Assembly: GCA_963855995.1 (NCBI GenBank)
Contig: OY979721.1
Coordinates: 6,179,195 to 6,243,194 of the forward strand
Length of the DNA: 64,000 nucleotides
Reading direction: 5' to 3'
From: Muricea muricata
Taxonomy: Eukaryota; Cnidaria; Anthozoa; Malacalcyonacea; Plexauridae
In this document: one piece after another, positions 48,870 through 62,476 of the stretch
How the letters are laid out: each line of letters begins with the position of its first letter
Numbering within the stretch: position 1 is the stretch's first letter
The notes under the pieces: generated by a model
Seen by the model: only the letters and a program-made list of their open reading frames with translations
The model's database searches: none
What the model was told of the DNA's origin: nothing
Position numbers and translations under genes: made by a program

Positions 48870-51845
48870 AGAACTTAGCATGTCGGGAATCATGTTTTCG
48901 GCGCTCAAACCATCGAGATGAGCGAAATGACATGTTGAAATGAGAAACCTATAACTTGGTTGTAAACTGAAAAGAAACGATCTTAGAACCATAAAAATCA
49001 CGTTTAAGGCGTTCTAGAAGCGATTTGAGCGTAAAAACATGCTCAAACAACCAACTAAAAATTGCCGTTTTAAATCGATCAGGGCGACGTTTTAGAGCTT
49101 AAAATGAGGTTTTCAGTGCTAAAGTGAACGAGTTGAGCGCAATGATGTACTGCAATCACGGACCTAAAAGACACTTTCTAAATGGAAATTGCAGAACTTA
49201 GCAAGTCGGGAATCATGTTTTCGGCGCTCAAACTATCCACATGAGCGAAATAACACGTTGACATGAAAAACCTATAACTTGCTTGTAGACTGAAAAGAAA
49301 CGATCTTAGAACCATCAAAATAGCGTTTTAAGCCTTCTAGAAGTGATTTGAGCGTAAAAACATGCTCAAATCTCCAACTAAAAATCGCCGTTTTAAATCG
49401 ATCAGGGCGACGTTTTAGAGCTTAAAATGATGTTTTCAGTGCTAAAGTGAACGAGTTGAGCGCAATGATGTACTGCAATCACGGACTTAAAAGAGACCTT
49501 CTAAATGGAAATAGCAGAAGTTAGCAAGTCGGGAATCATGTTTTCGGCGCTCAAACCATCGAGATGAGCGAAATAACACGTTGACAAGAGAAACCTATGA
49601 CTTGCTTGTAAACTGAAAAGAAACGATCTTAGAACCATCAAAATCGTGTTTTAAGCGTTCTAGAAGCGATTTAAGCGTAAAAACATGCTAAAATCACCAA
49701 CTAAAAATTGCCGTTTTAAATCGATCAGGGCGACGTTTTAGAGCTTAAAATGAGGTTTTCAGGGCAAAAGTGAACGAGTTGAGCGCAATGATGTACTGCA
49801 ATCACGGACCTAAAAGAGACTTTCTAAATGGAAATTGCAGAACTTAGCAAGTCGGGAATCATGTTTTCGGCGCTCAAACCATCGAGATGAGCGAAATGAC
49901 ATGTTGAAATGAGAAACCTATAACTTGGTTGTAAACTGAAAAGAAACGATCTTAGAACCATCAAAATCACGTTTTAGGCGTTCTAGAAGCGATTTGAGCG
50001 TAAAAACATGCTCAAATCACCAACTAAAAATCGCCGTTTTAAATCGATCAGAGCGACGTTTTAGAGCTTAAAATGAGGTTTTCATTGCTAAAGTGAACGA
50101 GTTGAGCGCAATGATGTACTGCAATCACGGACCTAAAAGAGACTTTCTAAATGGAAATTGCAGAACTTAGCATGTCAGGAATCATGTTTTCGGCGGTCAA
50201 ACCATCGACATGAGCGAAAGTACATGTTGAAATGAGAAACCTATAACTTGGTTGTAAACTGAAAAGAAACGATCTTAGAACCATCAAAATCACGTTTTAG
50301 GCGTTCTAGAAGCGATTTGAGCGTAAAAACATACTCAAATAACCAACTAAAAATTGCCGTTTTAAATCGATCAGAACGACGTTTTAGAGCTTAAAATGAG
50401 GTTTTCAGTGCTAATGTGAACGAGTTGAGCGCAATGATGTACTGCAATCAAGGACCTAAAAGAGACTTTCTAAATGGAAATTGCAGAACTTAGCAAGTCG
50501 GGAATCATGTTTTCGGCTCTCGAACCATCGACAAGAGCAAAAAACACGTTGACATTAAAAACCTATAACTTGCTTGTAGACTGAAAAGAAACAATCTTAG
50601 AACCATCAAAATTGCGTTTTAAGCCTTCTAGAACCAATTTAAGCGTAAAACATGCTCAAATCACCAACTAAAAATCGCCGTTTTAAATCGATCAGGGCGA
50701 CGTTTTAGAGCTTAAAATGCAGTTTTCAGTGCTAAAGTGAACGAGTTGAGCGCAATGATGTACTGCAATCACGGACTTAAAAGAGACCTTCTAAATGGAA
50801 ATTGCAGAACTTAGCATGTCGGGAATCATGTTTTCGGCGCTCAAACCATCGAGATGATAGGAATGACATGTTGAAATGAGAAACCTATAACTTGGTTGTA
50901 AACTGAAAAGAAACGATCTTAGAACCATCAAAATCATGTTTTAGGCGTTCTAGAAGCGATTTGAGCGTAAAAACATGCTCAAATAACCAACTAAAAATTG
51001 CCGTTTTAAATCGATCAGGGCGACGTTTTAGAGCTTAAAATGAGGTTTTCAGTCCTAATGTGAACGAGTTGAGCGCAATGATGTACTGCAATCACGGACG
51101 TAAAAGAGACTTTCTAAATGGAAATAGCAGAACTTAGCAAGTCGGGAATCATGTTTTCGGCGCTCAAACCATCGACAAGAGCAAAATAACACGTTGACAT
51201 TAAAAACCTATAACTTGCTTGTAGACTGAAAAGAAACGATCTTAGAACCATCAAAATTGCGTTTTAAGCGTTCTAGAGTCGAATTGAGCGTAAAAACATG
51301 CTCAAATCACCAACTAAAAATCGCCGTTTTAAATCGATCAGGGCGACGTTTTAGAGCTTAAAATGATATTTTCAGTGCTAAAGTGAACGAGTTGAGCGCA
51401 ATGATGTACTGCAATCACGGACTTAAAAGAGACCTTCTAAATGGAAACAGCAGAAGTTAGCAAGTCGGGAATCATGTTTTCGGCGCTCAAACCATCGAGA
51501 TGAGCGAAATAACACGTTGACAAGAAAAACCTATAACTTGCTTGTAAACTGAAAAGAAACGATCTTAGAACCATCAAAAACACGTTTTAGGCGTTCCAGA
51601 AGCGATTTGAGCGTAAAAACATGCTCAAATAACCAACAAAAAATTGCCGTTTTAAATCGATCAGGGCGACGTTTTAGAGCTTAAAATGAGGTTTTCAGTG
51701 CTAATGTGAACGAGTTGAGCGCAATGATGTACTGCAATCACGGACCTAAAAGAGACTTTCTAAATGGAAATTGCAGAACTTAGCAAGTCGGGAATCATGT
51801 TTTCGGCGCTCAAACCATCGACAAGAGCAAAATAACACGTTGACA
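48813..51845. repeat. Eleven-monomer block in domain III, copy 2 (partial)
   Basis: Matches 45262-48294. The copies differ at single sites such as TTTACGGCG near 47280 versus TTTTCGGCG and CTCAAACC near 46970 versus CTCGAACC near 50520. The match stops near 51845, where this copy continues with GTTGACATAAAAACC and TTGTTGAC. Confidence 0.75.
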
Positions 51846-53585
51846 TAAAAACCTATAACTTGCTTGTTGACTGAAAAGAAACGATCTTAGAACCATCAAA
51901 ATTGCGTTTTAAGCCTTCTAGAAGCGATTTAAGCGTAAAAACATGCTCAAATCACCAATAAAAAATCGCCGTTTTAAATCGATCAGGGCGACGTTTTAGA
52001 GCTTAAAATGAAGTTTTCAGTGCTAAAGTGAACGAGTTGAGCGCAATGATGTTCTGAAATCACGGACTTAAAAGAGACCTTCTAAATGGAAATAGCAGAA
52101 GTTAGCAAGTCGGGAATCATGTTTTCGGCGCTCAAACCATCGAGATGAGCGAAATAACACGTTGACAAGAGAAACCTATAACTTGCTTGTAAACTGAAAA
52201 GAAACGATCTTAGAACCATCAAAATCGTGTTTTAAGCGTTCTAGAAGCGATTTGAGCGTAAAAACATGCTCAAATAACCAACTTAAAATTGCCGTTTTAA
52301 ATCGATCAGGGCGACGTTTTAGAGCTTAAAATGAGGTTTTCAGTGCTAATGTGAACGAGTTGAGCGCAATGATGTACTGCAATCACGGACCTAAAAGAGA
52401 CTTTCTAAATGGAAATTGCATAACTTAGCATGTAGGGAATCATGTTTTCGGCGCTCAAACCATCGAGATGATAGGAATGACATGTTGAAATGAGAAATTT
52501 ATAATTTGGTTTTAAACTGAAAAGAAACGATCTTAGAACCATCAAAATCACGTTTTAGGCGTTCCAGAAGCGATTTGAGCGTAAAAACATGCTCAAATCA
52601 CCAACTAAAAATTGCCGTTTTAAATCGATCAGGGCGACGTTTTAGAGCTTAAAATGAGGTTTTCAGTGCTAATGTGAACGAGTTGAGCGCAATGATGTAC
52701 TGCAATCACGGACCTAAAAGAGACTTTCTAAATGGAAATTGCAGAACTTAGCAAGTCGGGAATCATGTTTTCGGCGCTCAAACCATCGACAAGAGCAAAA
52801 TAACACGTTGACATTAAAAACCTATAACTTGCTTGTTGACTGAAAAGAAACGATCTTAGAACCATCAAAATTGCGTTTTAAGCCTTCTAGAAGCGATTTA
52901 AGCGTAAAAACATGCTCAAATCACCAATAAAAAATCGCCGTTTTAAATCGATCAGGGCGACGTTTTAGAGCTTAAAATGAAGTTTTCAGTGCTAAAGTGA
53001 ACGAGTTGAGCGCAATGATGTTCTGAAGTCACGGACTTAAAAAAGACCTTCTAAATGGAAATAGCAGAAGTTAGCAAGTCGGGAATCATGTTTTCGGCGC
53101 TCAAACCATCGAGATGAGCGAAATAACACGTTGACAAGAGAAACCTATAACCTGCTTGTAAACTGAAAAGAAACGATCTTAGAACCATCAAATCGTGTTT
53201 TAAGCGTTCTAGAAGCGATTTGAGCGTAAAAACATGCTCAAATAACCAACTTAAAATTGCCGTTTTAAATCGATCAGGGCGACGTTTTAGAGCTTAAAAT
53301 GAGGTTTTCAGTGCTAAAGTAAACGAGTTGAGCGCAATGATGTACTGCAATCACGGACCTAAAAGAGACTTTCTAAATGGAAATTGCAGAACTTAGCATG
53401 TCGGGAATCATGTTTTCGGCGCTCAAACCATCGAGATGATAGGAATGACATGTTGAAATGAGAAATTTATAACTTGGTTGTAAACTGAAAAGAAACGATC
53501 TTAGAACCATCAAAATCACGTTTTAGGCGTTCTAGAAGCGATTTGAGCGTAAAAACATGCTCAAATAACCAACTAAAAATTGCCG
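51648..53585. repeat. Three-monomer (969-bp) tandem duplication
   Basis: TTGTTGACTG at 51864 and 52833 and GTTCTGAA at 52051 and 53020 give an offset of 969 bp. Both halves have GAGAAATTTATAA after GATGATAGG. One base is missing near 53190 (CATCAAATCG). Confidence 0.75.
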
Positions 53586-55258
53586 TTTTAAATCGATCAG
53601 GGCGACGTTTTAGAGCTTAAAATGAGGTTTTCAGTGCTAATGTGAACGAGTTGAGCGCAATGATGTACTGCAATCACGGACCTAAAAGAACTTTCTAAAT
53701 GGAAATAGCAGAACTTAGCAAGTCGGGAATCATGTTTTCGGCGCTCAAACCATCGACAAGAGCAAAATAACACGTTGACATTAAAAACCTATAACTTGCT
53801 TGTAGACTAAAAAGAAACGATCTTAGAACCATCAAAATTGCGTTTTAAGCGTTCTAGAAGCGATTTGAGCGTAAAAACATGCTCAAATCACCAACTAAAA
53901 ATTGCCGTTTTAAATCGATCAGGGCGACGTTTTAGAGCTTAAAATGAGGTTTTCAGTGCTAAAGTGAACGAGTTGAGCGCAATGATGTACGCAATCACGG
54001 ACTTGAAAGAGACCTTCTAAATGAAAATAGCAGAAGTTAGCAAGTCGGGAATCATGTTTTCGGCGCTCAAACCATCGAGATGAGCGAAATAACACGTTGA
54101 CAAGAGAAACCTATAACTTGCTTGTAAACTGAAAAGAAACGATCTTAGAACCATCAAAATCGTGTTTTAAGCGTTCTAGAAGCGATTTGAGTGTAAAAAC
54201 ATGCTCAAATAACCAACTTAAAATTGCCGTTTTAAATCGATCAGGGCGACGTTTTAGAGCTTAAAATGAGGTTTTCAGTGCTAAAGTAAACGAGTTGAGC
54301 GCAATGATGTACTGCAATCACGGACCTAAAAGAGACTTTCTAAATGGAAATTGCAGAACTTAGCATGTCGGGAATCATGTTTTCGGCGCTCAAACCATCG
54401 AGATGATAGGAATGACATGTTGAAATGAGAAATTTATAACTTGGTTGTAAACTGAAAAGAAACGATCTTAGAACCATCAAAATCACGTTTTAGGCGTTCT
54501 AGAAGCGATTTGAGCGTAAAAACATGCTCAAATAACCAACTAAAAATTGCCGTTTTAAATCGATCAGGGCGACGTTTTAGAGCTTAAAATGAGGTTTTCA
54601 GTGCTAATGTGAACGAGTTGAGCGCAATGATGTACTGCAATCACGGACCTAAAAGAACTTTCTAAATGGAAATAGCAGAACTTAGCAAGTCGGGAATCAT
54701 GTTTTCGGCGCTCAAACCATCGACAAGAGCAAAATAACACGTTGACATTAAAAACCTATAACTTGCTTGTAGACTAAAAAGAAACGATCTTAGAACCATC
54801 AAAATTGCGTTTTAAGCGTTCTAGAAGCGATTTGAGCGTAAAAACATGCTCAAATCACCAACTAAAAATTGCCGTTTTAAATCGATCAGGGCGACGTTTT
54901 AGAGCTTAAAATGAGGTTTTCAGTGCTAAAGTGAACGAGTTGAGCGCAATGATGTACGCAATCACGGACTTGAAAGAGACCTTCTAAATGAAAATAGCAG
55001 AAGTTAGCAAGTCGGGAATCATGTTTTCGGCGCTCAAACCATCGAGATGAGCGAAATAACACGTTGACAAGAGAAACCTATAACTTGCTTGTAAACTGAA
55101 AAGAAACGATCTTAGAACCATCAAAATCGTGTTTTAAGCGTTCTAGAAGCGATTTGAGTGTAAAAACATGCTCAAATAACCAACTTAAAATTGCCGTTTT
55201 AAATCGATCAGGGCGACGTTTTAGAGCTTAAAATGAGGTTTTCAGTGCTAAAGTGAAC
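53060..55258. repeat. Second three-monomer tandem duplication (966-967 bp)
   Basis: AGAAATTTATAAC at 53461 and 54428, and AAAAGAACTTTC near 53685 and 54652, repeat at 966-967 bp. The two missing bases lie in AAAAGAACTTT and TGTACGCAATC. It overlaps the preceding trimer, so the same three monomers have been passed along more than once. Confidence 0.75.
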
Positions 55259-58200
55259 GAGTTGAGCGAAATGATGTATTGCAATCACGGACCTAAAGAG
55301 ACTTTCTAAATGGAAATTGCAGAACTTAGCAAGTCGGGAATCATGTTTTCGTCGCTCAAACCATCGAGATGAGCGAAATGACATGTTGAAATGAGAAACC
55401 TATAACTTGGTTGTAAACTGAAAAGAAACGATCTTAGAACCCTCAAAATCACGTTTTAGGCGTTCTAGAAGCGATTTGAGCGTAAAAACATGCTCAAATA
55501 AGCAACTTAAAATTGCCGTTTTAAATCGATCAGGGCGACGTTTTAGAGCTTAAAATGAGGTTTTCAGTGCTAAAGTGAACGAGTTGAGCGCAATGATGTA
55601 CTGCAATCACGGACCTAAAAGAGACTTTCTAAATGGAAATTGCAGAACTTAGCATGTCGGGAATCATGTTTTCGGCGCTCAAACCATCGAGATGATAGGA
55701 ATGACATGTTGAAATGAGAAACCTATAACTTGCTTGTAAACTGAAAAGAAACAATCTTAGAACCATCAAAATCACGTTTTAGATGTTCTAGAAGCGATTT
55801 GGGCGTAAAAACTTGCTCAAATAACCAACTAAAAATTGCCGTTTTAAATCGATCAGGGCGACGTTTTAGAGCTTAAAATGAGGTTTTCAGTGCTAATGTG
55901 AACGAGTTGAGCGCAATGATGTACTGCAAGCACGGACCTAAAATAGACTTTCTAAATGGAAATTGCAGAACTTACCAAGTCGGGAATCATGTTTTCGGCG
56001 CTCAAACCATCGACAAGAGCAAAATAACACGTTGACATGAGAAACCTATAACTTGCTTGTAGACTGAAAAGAAACGATCTTAGAACCATCAAAATTGAGT
56101 TTTAAGCGTTCTAGAAGCGATTTGAGCGTAAAAACATGCTCAAATCACCAACTTAAAATCGCCGTTTTAAATCGATCAGGGCGACGTTTTAGAGCTTAAA
56201 ATGAGGTTTTCAGTGCTAAAGTGAACGAGTTGAGCGCAATGATGTGCTGCAATCACGGACCTAAAAGAGACTTTCTAAATGGAAATTGCAGAACTTAGCA
56301 TGTCGGGAATCATGTTTTCGGCGCTCAAACCATCGAGATGATAGGAATGACATGTTGAAATGAGAAACCTATAACTTGCTTGTAAACTGAAAAGAAACGA
56401 TCTTAGAACCATCAAAATCACGTTTTAGGCGTTCTAGAAGCGATTTGAGCGTAAAAACATGCTCAAATAACCAACTAAAAATTGCCGTTTTAAATCGATC
56501 AGGGCGACGTTTTACAGCTTAAAATGAGGTTTTCAGTGCTAATGTGAACGAGTTGAGCGCAATGATGTACTGCAATCACGGACCTAAAAGAGACTTTCTA
56601 AATGGAAATTGCAGAACTTAGCAAGTCGGGAATCATGTTTTCGGCGCTCAAACCATCGAGATGATAGGAATGACATGTTGAAATGAGAAACCTATAACTT
56701 GCTTGTAAACTGAAAAGAAACGATCTTAGAACCATCAAAATCACGTTTTAGGCGTTCTAGAAGCGATTTGAGCGTAAAAACATGCTCAAATAACCAACTA
56801 AAAATTGCCGTTTTAAATCGATCAGGGCGACGTTTTACAGCTTAAAATGAGGTTTTCAGTGCTAATGTGAACGAGTTGAGCGCAATGATGTACTGCAATC
56901 ACGGACCTAAAAGAGACTTTCTAAATGGAAATTGCAGAACTTAGCAAGTCGGGAATCATGTTTTCGGCGCTCAAGCCATCGACAAGAGCAAAATAACACG
57001 TTGACATTAAAAACCTGTAACTTGCTTGTAGACTGAAAAGAAACGATCTTAGAACCATCAAAATAGCGTTTTAAGCCTTCTAGAAGCGATTTAAGCGTAA
57101 AAACATGCTCAAATCACAAACTAAAAATCGCCGTTTTAAATCGATCAGGGCGACGTTTTAGAGCTTAAAATGCAGTTTTCAGTGCTAAAGTGAACGAGTT
57201 GAGCGCAATGATGTACTGCAATCACGGACTTAAAAGAGACCTTCTAAATGGAAATAGCAGAAGTTAGCAAGTCGGGAATCATGTTTTCGGCGCTCAAACC
57301 ATCGAGATGAGCGAAATAACACGTTGACAAGAGAAACCTATAACTTGCTTGTAAACTGAAAAGAAACGATCTTAGAACCATCAAAATCGTGTTTTAAGCG
57401 TTCTAGAAGCGATTTGAGCGTAAAAACATGCTCAAATAACCAACTTAAAATTGCCGTTTTAAATCGATCAGGGCGACGTTTTAGAGCTTAAAATGAGGTT
57501 TTCAGTGCTAAAGTAAACGAGTTGAGCGCAATGATGTACTGCAATCACGGACCTAAAAGAGACTTTCTAAATGGAAATTGCAGAACTTAGCATGTCGGGA
57601 ATCATGTTTTCGGCGCTCAAACCATCGAGATGATAGGAATGACATGTTGAAATGAGAAACCTATAACTTGGTTGTAAACTGAAAAGAAACGATCTTAGAA
57701 CCATCAAAATCACGTTTGAGGCGTTCTAGAAGCGATTTGAGCGTAAAAACATGCTCAAATAACCAACTAAAAATTGCCGTTTTAAATCGATCAGGGCGAC
57801 GTTTTAGAGCTTAAAATGAGGTTTTCAGTGCTAATGTGAACGAGTTGAGCGCAATGATGTACTGCAATCACGGATCTAAAAGAGACTTTCTAAATGGAAA
57901 TAGCAGAACTTAGCAAGTCGGGAATCATGTTTTCGGCGCTCAAACCATCGACAAGAGCAAAATAACACGTTGACATTAAAAATTATAACTTGCTTGTAGA
58001 CTGAAAAGAAACGATCTTAGAACCATCAAAATTGCGTTTTAAGCGTTCTAGAAGCGATTTGAGCGTAAAAACATGCTCAAATCACCAACTAAAAATCGCC
58101 GTTTTAAATCGATCAGGGCGACGTTTTAGAGCTTAAAATGAGGTTTTCAGGGCAAAAGTGAATGAGTTGAGCGCAATGATGTACTGCAATCACGGACCTA

Positions 58201-58548
58201 ACCCAGACCTTCTAAATGGAAATAGCAGAAGTTAGCAAGTCGGGAATCATGTTTTCGGCGCTCAAACCATCGAGATGAGCGAAAAAACACGTTGACATTA
58301 GAAACCTATAACTTGCTTGTAGACTGAAAAGAAACGATCTTAGAACCATCAAAATTGCGTTTTAAGCGTTCTAGAAGCGATTTGAGCGTAAAAACATGCT
58401 CAAATCACCAACTAAAAATTGCCGTTTTAATTCGATCAGGGCGACGTTTTAGAGCTTAAAATGAGGTTTTCAGTGCTAAAGTGAACGAGTTGAGCGCAAT
58501 GATGTACGCAATCACGGACCTAACCCAGACCTTCTAAATGGAAATAGC
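54998..58548. repeat. Eleven-monomer block in right part, copy 1 (3551 bp)
   Basis: CGTCGCTCAAACC at 55350 and 58901 sets an offset of 3551 bp. Further along, the offset is 3874 (GCAAGCACGG at 55927 and 59801), returns to 3551 (CCTGTAACTT at 57014 and 60565) and becomes 3873 (TTCGATCAGG at 58431 and 62304). Each change is one monomer gained in one copy. Here the extra monomer is at 56287-56932. Confidence 0.8.
56287..56932. repeat. Single-monomer tandem duplication
   Basis: Units at about 56287-56609 and 56610-56932 share GATGATAGGAATG and the rare GTTTTACAGCTT (near 56511 and 56834). They differ at AGCATGTC versus AGCAAGTC. The matching place in copy 2 has one unit (GTTTTACAGC near 60384). 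Confidence 0.75.
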
Positions 58549-61500
58549 AGAAGTTAGCAAGTCGGGAATCATGTTTTCGGCGCTCAAACCATCGAGATGA
58601 GCGAAATAACACGTTGACAAGAGAAACCTATAACTTGCTTGTAAACTGAAAAGAAACGATCTTAGAACCATCAAAATCGCGTTTTAAGCGTTCTAGAAGC
58701 GATTTGAGTGTAAAAACATGCTCAAATAACCAACTTAAAATTGCCGTTTTAAATCGATCAGGGCGACGTTTTAGAGCTTAAAATGAGGTTTTCAGTGCTA
58801 AAGTGAACGAGTTGAGCGAAATGATGTACTGCAATCACGGACCTAAAAGAGACTTTCTAAATGGAAATTGCAGAACTTAGCAAGTCGGGAATCATGTTTT
58901 CGTCGCTCAAACCATCGAGATGAGCGAAATGACATGTTGAAATGAGAAACCTATAACTTGGTTGTAAACTGAAAGGAAACGATCTTAGAACCCTCAAAAT
59001 CACGTTTTAGGCGTTCTAGAAGCGATTTGAGCGTAAAAACATGCTCAAATAACCAACTTAAAATTGCCGTTTTAAATCGATCAGGGCGACGTTTTAGAGC
59101 TTAAAATGAGGTTTTCAGTGCTAAAGTGAACGAGTTGAGCGCAATGATGTACTGCAATCACGGACCTAAAAGAGACTTTCTAAATGGAAATTGCAGAACT
59201 TAGCATGTCGGGAATCATGTTTTCGGCGCTCAAACCATCGAGATGATAGGAATGACATGTTGAAATGAGAAACCTATAACTTGGTTGTAAACTGAAAGGA
59301 AACGATCTTAGAACCCTCAAAATCACGTTTTAGGCGTTCTAGAAGCGATTTGAGCGTAAAAACATGCTCAAATAACCAACTTAAAATTGCCGTTTTAAAT
59401 CGATCAGGGCGACGTTTTAGAGCTTAAAATGAGGTTTTCAGTGCTAAAGTGAACGAGTTGAGCGCAATGATGTACTGCAATCACGGACCTAAAAGAGACT
59501 TTCTAAATGGAAATTGCAGAACTTAGCATGTCGGGAATCATGTTTTCGGCGCTCAAACCATCGAGATGATAGGAATGACATGTTGAAATGAGAAACCTAT
59601 AACTTGGTTGTAAACTGAAAAGAAACGATCTTAGAACCATCAAAATCACGTTTTAGATGTTCTAGAAGCGATTTGGGCGTAAAAACATGCTCAAATAACC
59701 AACTAAAAATTGCCGTTTTAAATCGATCAGGGCGACGTTTTAGAGCTTAAAATGAGGTTTTCAGTGCTAATGTGAACGAGTTGAGCGCAATGATGTACTG
59801 CAAGCACGGACCTAAAATAGACTTTCTAAATGGAAATTGCAGAACTTACCAAGTCGGGAATCATGTTTTCGGCGCTCAAACCATCGACAAGAGCAAAATA
59901 ACACGTTGACATGAGAAACCTATAACTTGCTTGTAGACTGAAAAGAAACGATCTTAGAACCATCAAAATTGAGTTTTAAGCGTTCTAGAAGCGATTTGAG
60001 CGTAAAAACATGCTCAAATCACCAACTAAAAATCGCCGTTTTAAATCGATCAGGGCGACGTTTTAGAGCTTAAAATGATGTTTTCAGTGCTAAAGTGAAC
60101 GAGTTGAGCGCAATGATGTACTGCAATCACGGACTTAAAAAAGACCTTCTAAATGGAAATAGCAGAAGTTAGCAAGTCGGGAATCATGTTTTCGGCGCTC
60201 AAACCATCGAGATGAGCGAAATAACACGTTAACAAGAGAAACCTATAACTTGCTTGTAAACTGAAAAGAAACGATCTTAGAACCATCAAAATCACGTTTT
60301 AGGCGTTCTAGAAGCGATTTGAGCGTAAAAACATGCTCAAATAACCAACTAAAAATTGCCGTTTTAAATCGATCAGGGCGACGTTTTACAGCTTAAAATG
60401 AGGTTTTCAGTGCTAATGTGAACGAGTTGAGCGCAATGATGTACTGCAATCACGGACCTAAAAGAGACTTTCTAAATGGAAATTGCAGAACTTAGCAAGT
60501 CGGGAATCATGTTTTCAGCGCTCAAACCATCGACAAGAGCAAAATAACACGTTGACATTAAAAACCTGTAACTTGCTTGTAGACTGAAAAGAAACGATCT
60601 TAGAACCATCAAAATAGCGTTTTAAGCCTTCTAGAAGCGATTTAAGCGTAAAAACATGCTCAAATCACAAACTAAAAATCGCCGTTTTAAATCGATCAGG
60701 GCGACGTTTTAGAGCATAAAATGCAGTTTTCAGTGCTAAAGTGAACGAGTTGAGCGCAATGATGTACTGCAATCACGGACTTAAAAGAGACCTTCTAAAT
60801 GGAAATAGCAGAAGTTAGCAAGTCGGGAATCATGTTTTCGGCGCTCAAACCATCGAGTTGAGCGAAATAACACGTTGACAAGAGAAACCTATAACTTGCT
60901 TGTAAACTGAAAAGAAACGATCTTAGAACCATCAAAATCGTGTTTTAAGCGTTCTAGAAGCGATTTGAGCGTAAAAACATGCTCAAATAACCAACTTAAA
61001 ATTGCCGTTTTAAATCGATCAGGGCGACGTTTTAGAGCTTAAAATGAGGTTTTCAGTGCTAAAGTAAACGAGTTGAGCGCAATGATGTACTGCAATCACG
61101 GACCTAAAAGAGACTTTCTAAATGGAAATTGCAGAACTTAGCATGTCGGGAATCATGTTTTCGGCGCTCAAACCATCGAGATGATAGGAATGACATGTTG
61201 AAATGAGAAACCTATAACTTGGTTGTAAACTGAAAAGAAACGATCTTAGAACCATCAAAATCACGTTTTAGGCGTTCTAGAAGCGATTTGAGCGTAAAAA
61301 CATGCTCAAATAACCAACTAAAAATTGCCGTTTTAAATCGATCAGGGCGACGTTTTAGAGCTTAAAATGAGGTTTTCAGTGCTAATGTGAACGAGTTGAG
61401 CGCAATGATGTACTGCAATCACGGACCTAAAAGAGACTTTCTAAATGGAAATAGCAGAACTTAGCAAGTCGGGAATCATGTTTTCGGCGCTCAAACCATC

Positions 61501-62476
61501 GACAAGAGCAAAATAACACGTTGACATTAAAAATTATAACTTGCTTGTAGACTGAAAAGAAACGATCTTAGAACCATCAAAATTGTGTTTTAAGCGTTCT
61601 AGAAGCGATTTGAGCGTAAAAACATGCTCAAATCACCAACTAAAAATCGCCGTTTTAAATCGATCAGGGCGACGTTTTAGAGCTTAAAATGAGGTTTTCA
61701 GGGCAAAAGTGAACGAGTTGAGCGCAATGATGTACTGCAATCACGGACCTAACCCAGACCTTCTAAATGGAAATAGCAGAAGTTAGCAAGTCGGGAATCA
61801 TGTTTCCGGCGCTCAAACCATCGAGATGAGCGAAAAAACACGTTGACATGAGAAACCTATAACTTGCTTGTAGACTGAAAAGAAACGATCTTAGAACCAT
61901 CAAAATTGCGTTTTAAGCGTTCTAGAAGCGATTTGAGCGTAAAAACATGCTCAAATCACCAACTAAAAATTGCCGTTTTAAATCGATCAGGGCGACGTTT
62001 TAGAGCTTAAAATGAGGTTTTCAGTGCTAAAGTGAACGAGTTGAGCGCAATGATGTACGCAATCACGGACTTGAAAGAGACCTTCTAAATGAAAATAGCA
62101 GAAGTTAGCAAGTCGGGAATCATGTTTTCGGCGCTCAAACCATCGAGATGAGCGAAAAAACACGTTGACATTAGAAACCTATAACTTGCTTGTAGACTGA
62201 AAAGAAACGATCTTAGAACCATCAAAATTGCGTTTTAAGCGTTCTAGAAGCGATTTGAGCGTAAAAACATGCTCAAATCACCAACTAAAAATTGCCGTTT
62301 TAATTCGATCAGGGCGACGTTTTAGAGCTTAAAATGAGGTTTTCAGTGCTAAAGTGAACGAGTTGAGCGCAATGATGTACGCAATCACGGACCTAACCCA
62401 GACCTTCTAAATGGAAATAGCAGAAGTTAGCAAGTCGGGAATCATGTTTTCGGCGCTCAAACCATCGAGATGAGCG
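58549..62476. repeat. Eleven-monomer block in right part, copy 2, enlarged
   Basis: Second copy of 54998-58548, with two monomer-scale gains. A unit with ACTGAAAGGAAACG and AACCCTCAAAATC is doubled near 58970 and 59295, and an extra TGTACGCAATC unit lies near 62055. The match ends near 62476, where GAAATGTCATG replaces GAAATAACACG. Confidence 0.75.

Larger units (their letters stand above)
47301..61190. repeat. Range of the GATGATAGG regional monomer variant
   Basis: In 12 monomers the sequence GATGAGCGAAATGAC of subunit B reads GATGATAGGAATGAC, three clustered changes. They lie near 47306, 50854, 52468, 53436, 54404, 55692, 56338, 56661, 57630, 59244, 59566 and 61180. None was seen in the first 47 kb. 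The change removes the TGAGCG arm of the subunit B inverted repeat. It marks domain III as a separately homogenised part of the array. Confidence 0.8.
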
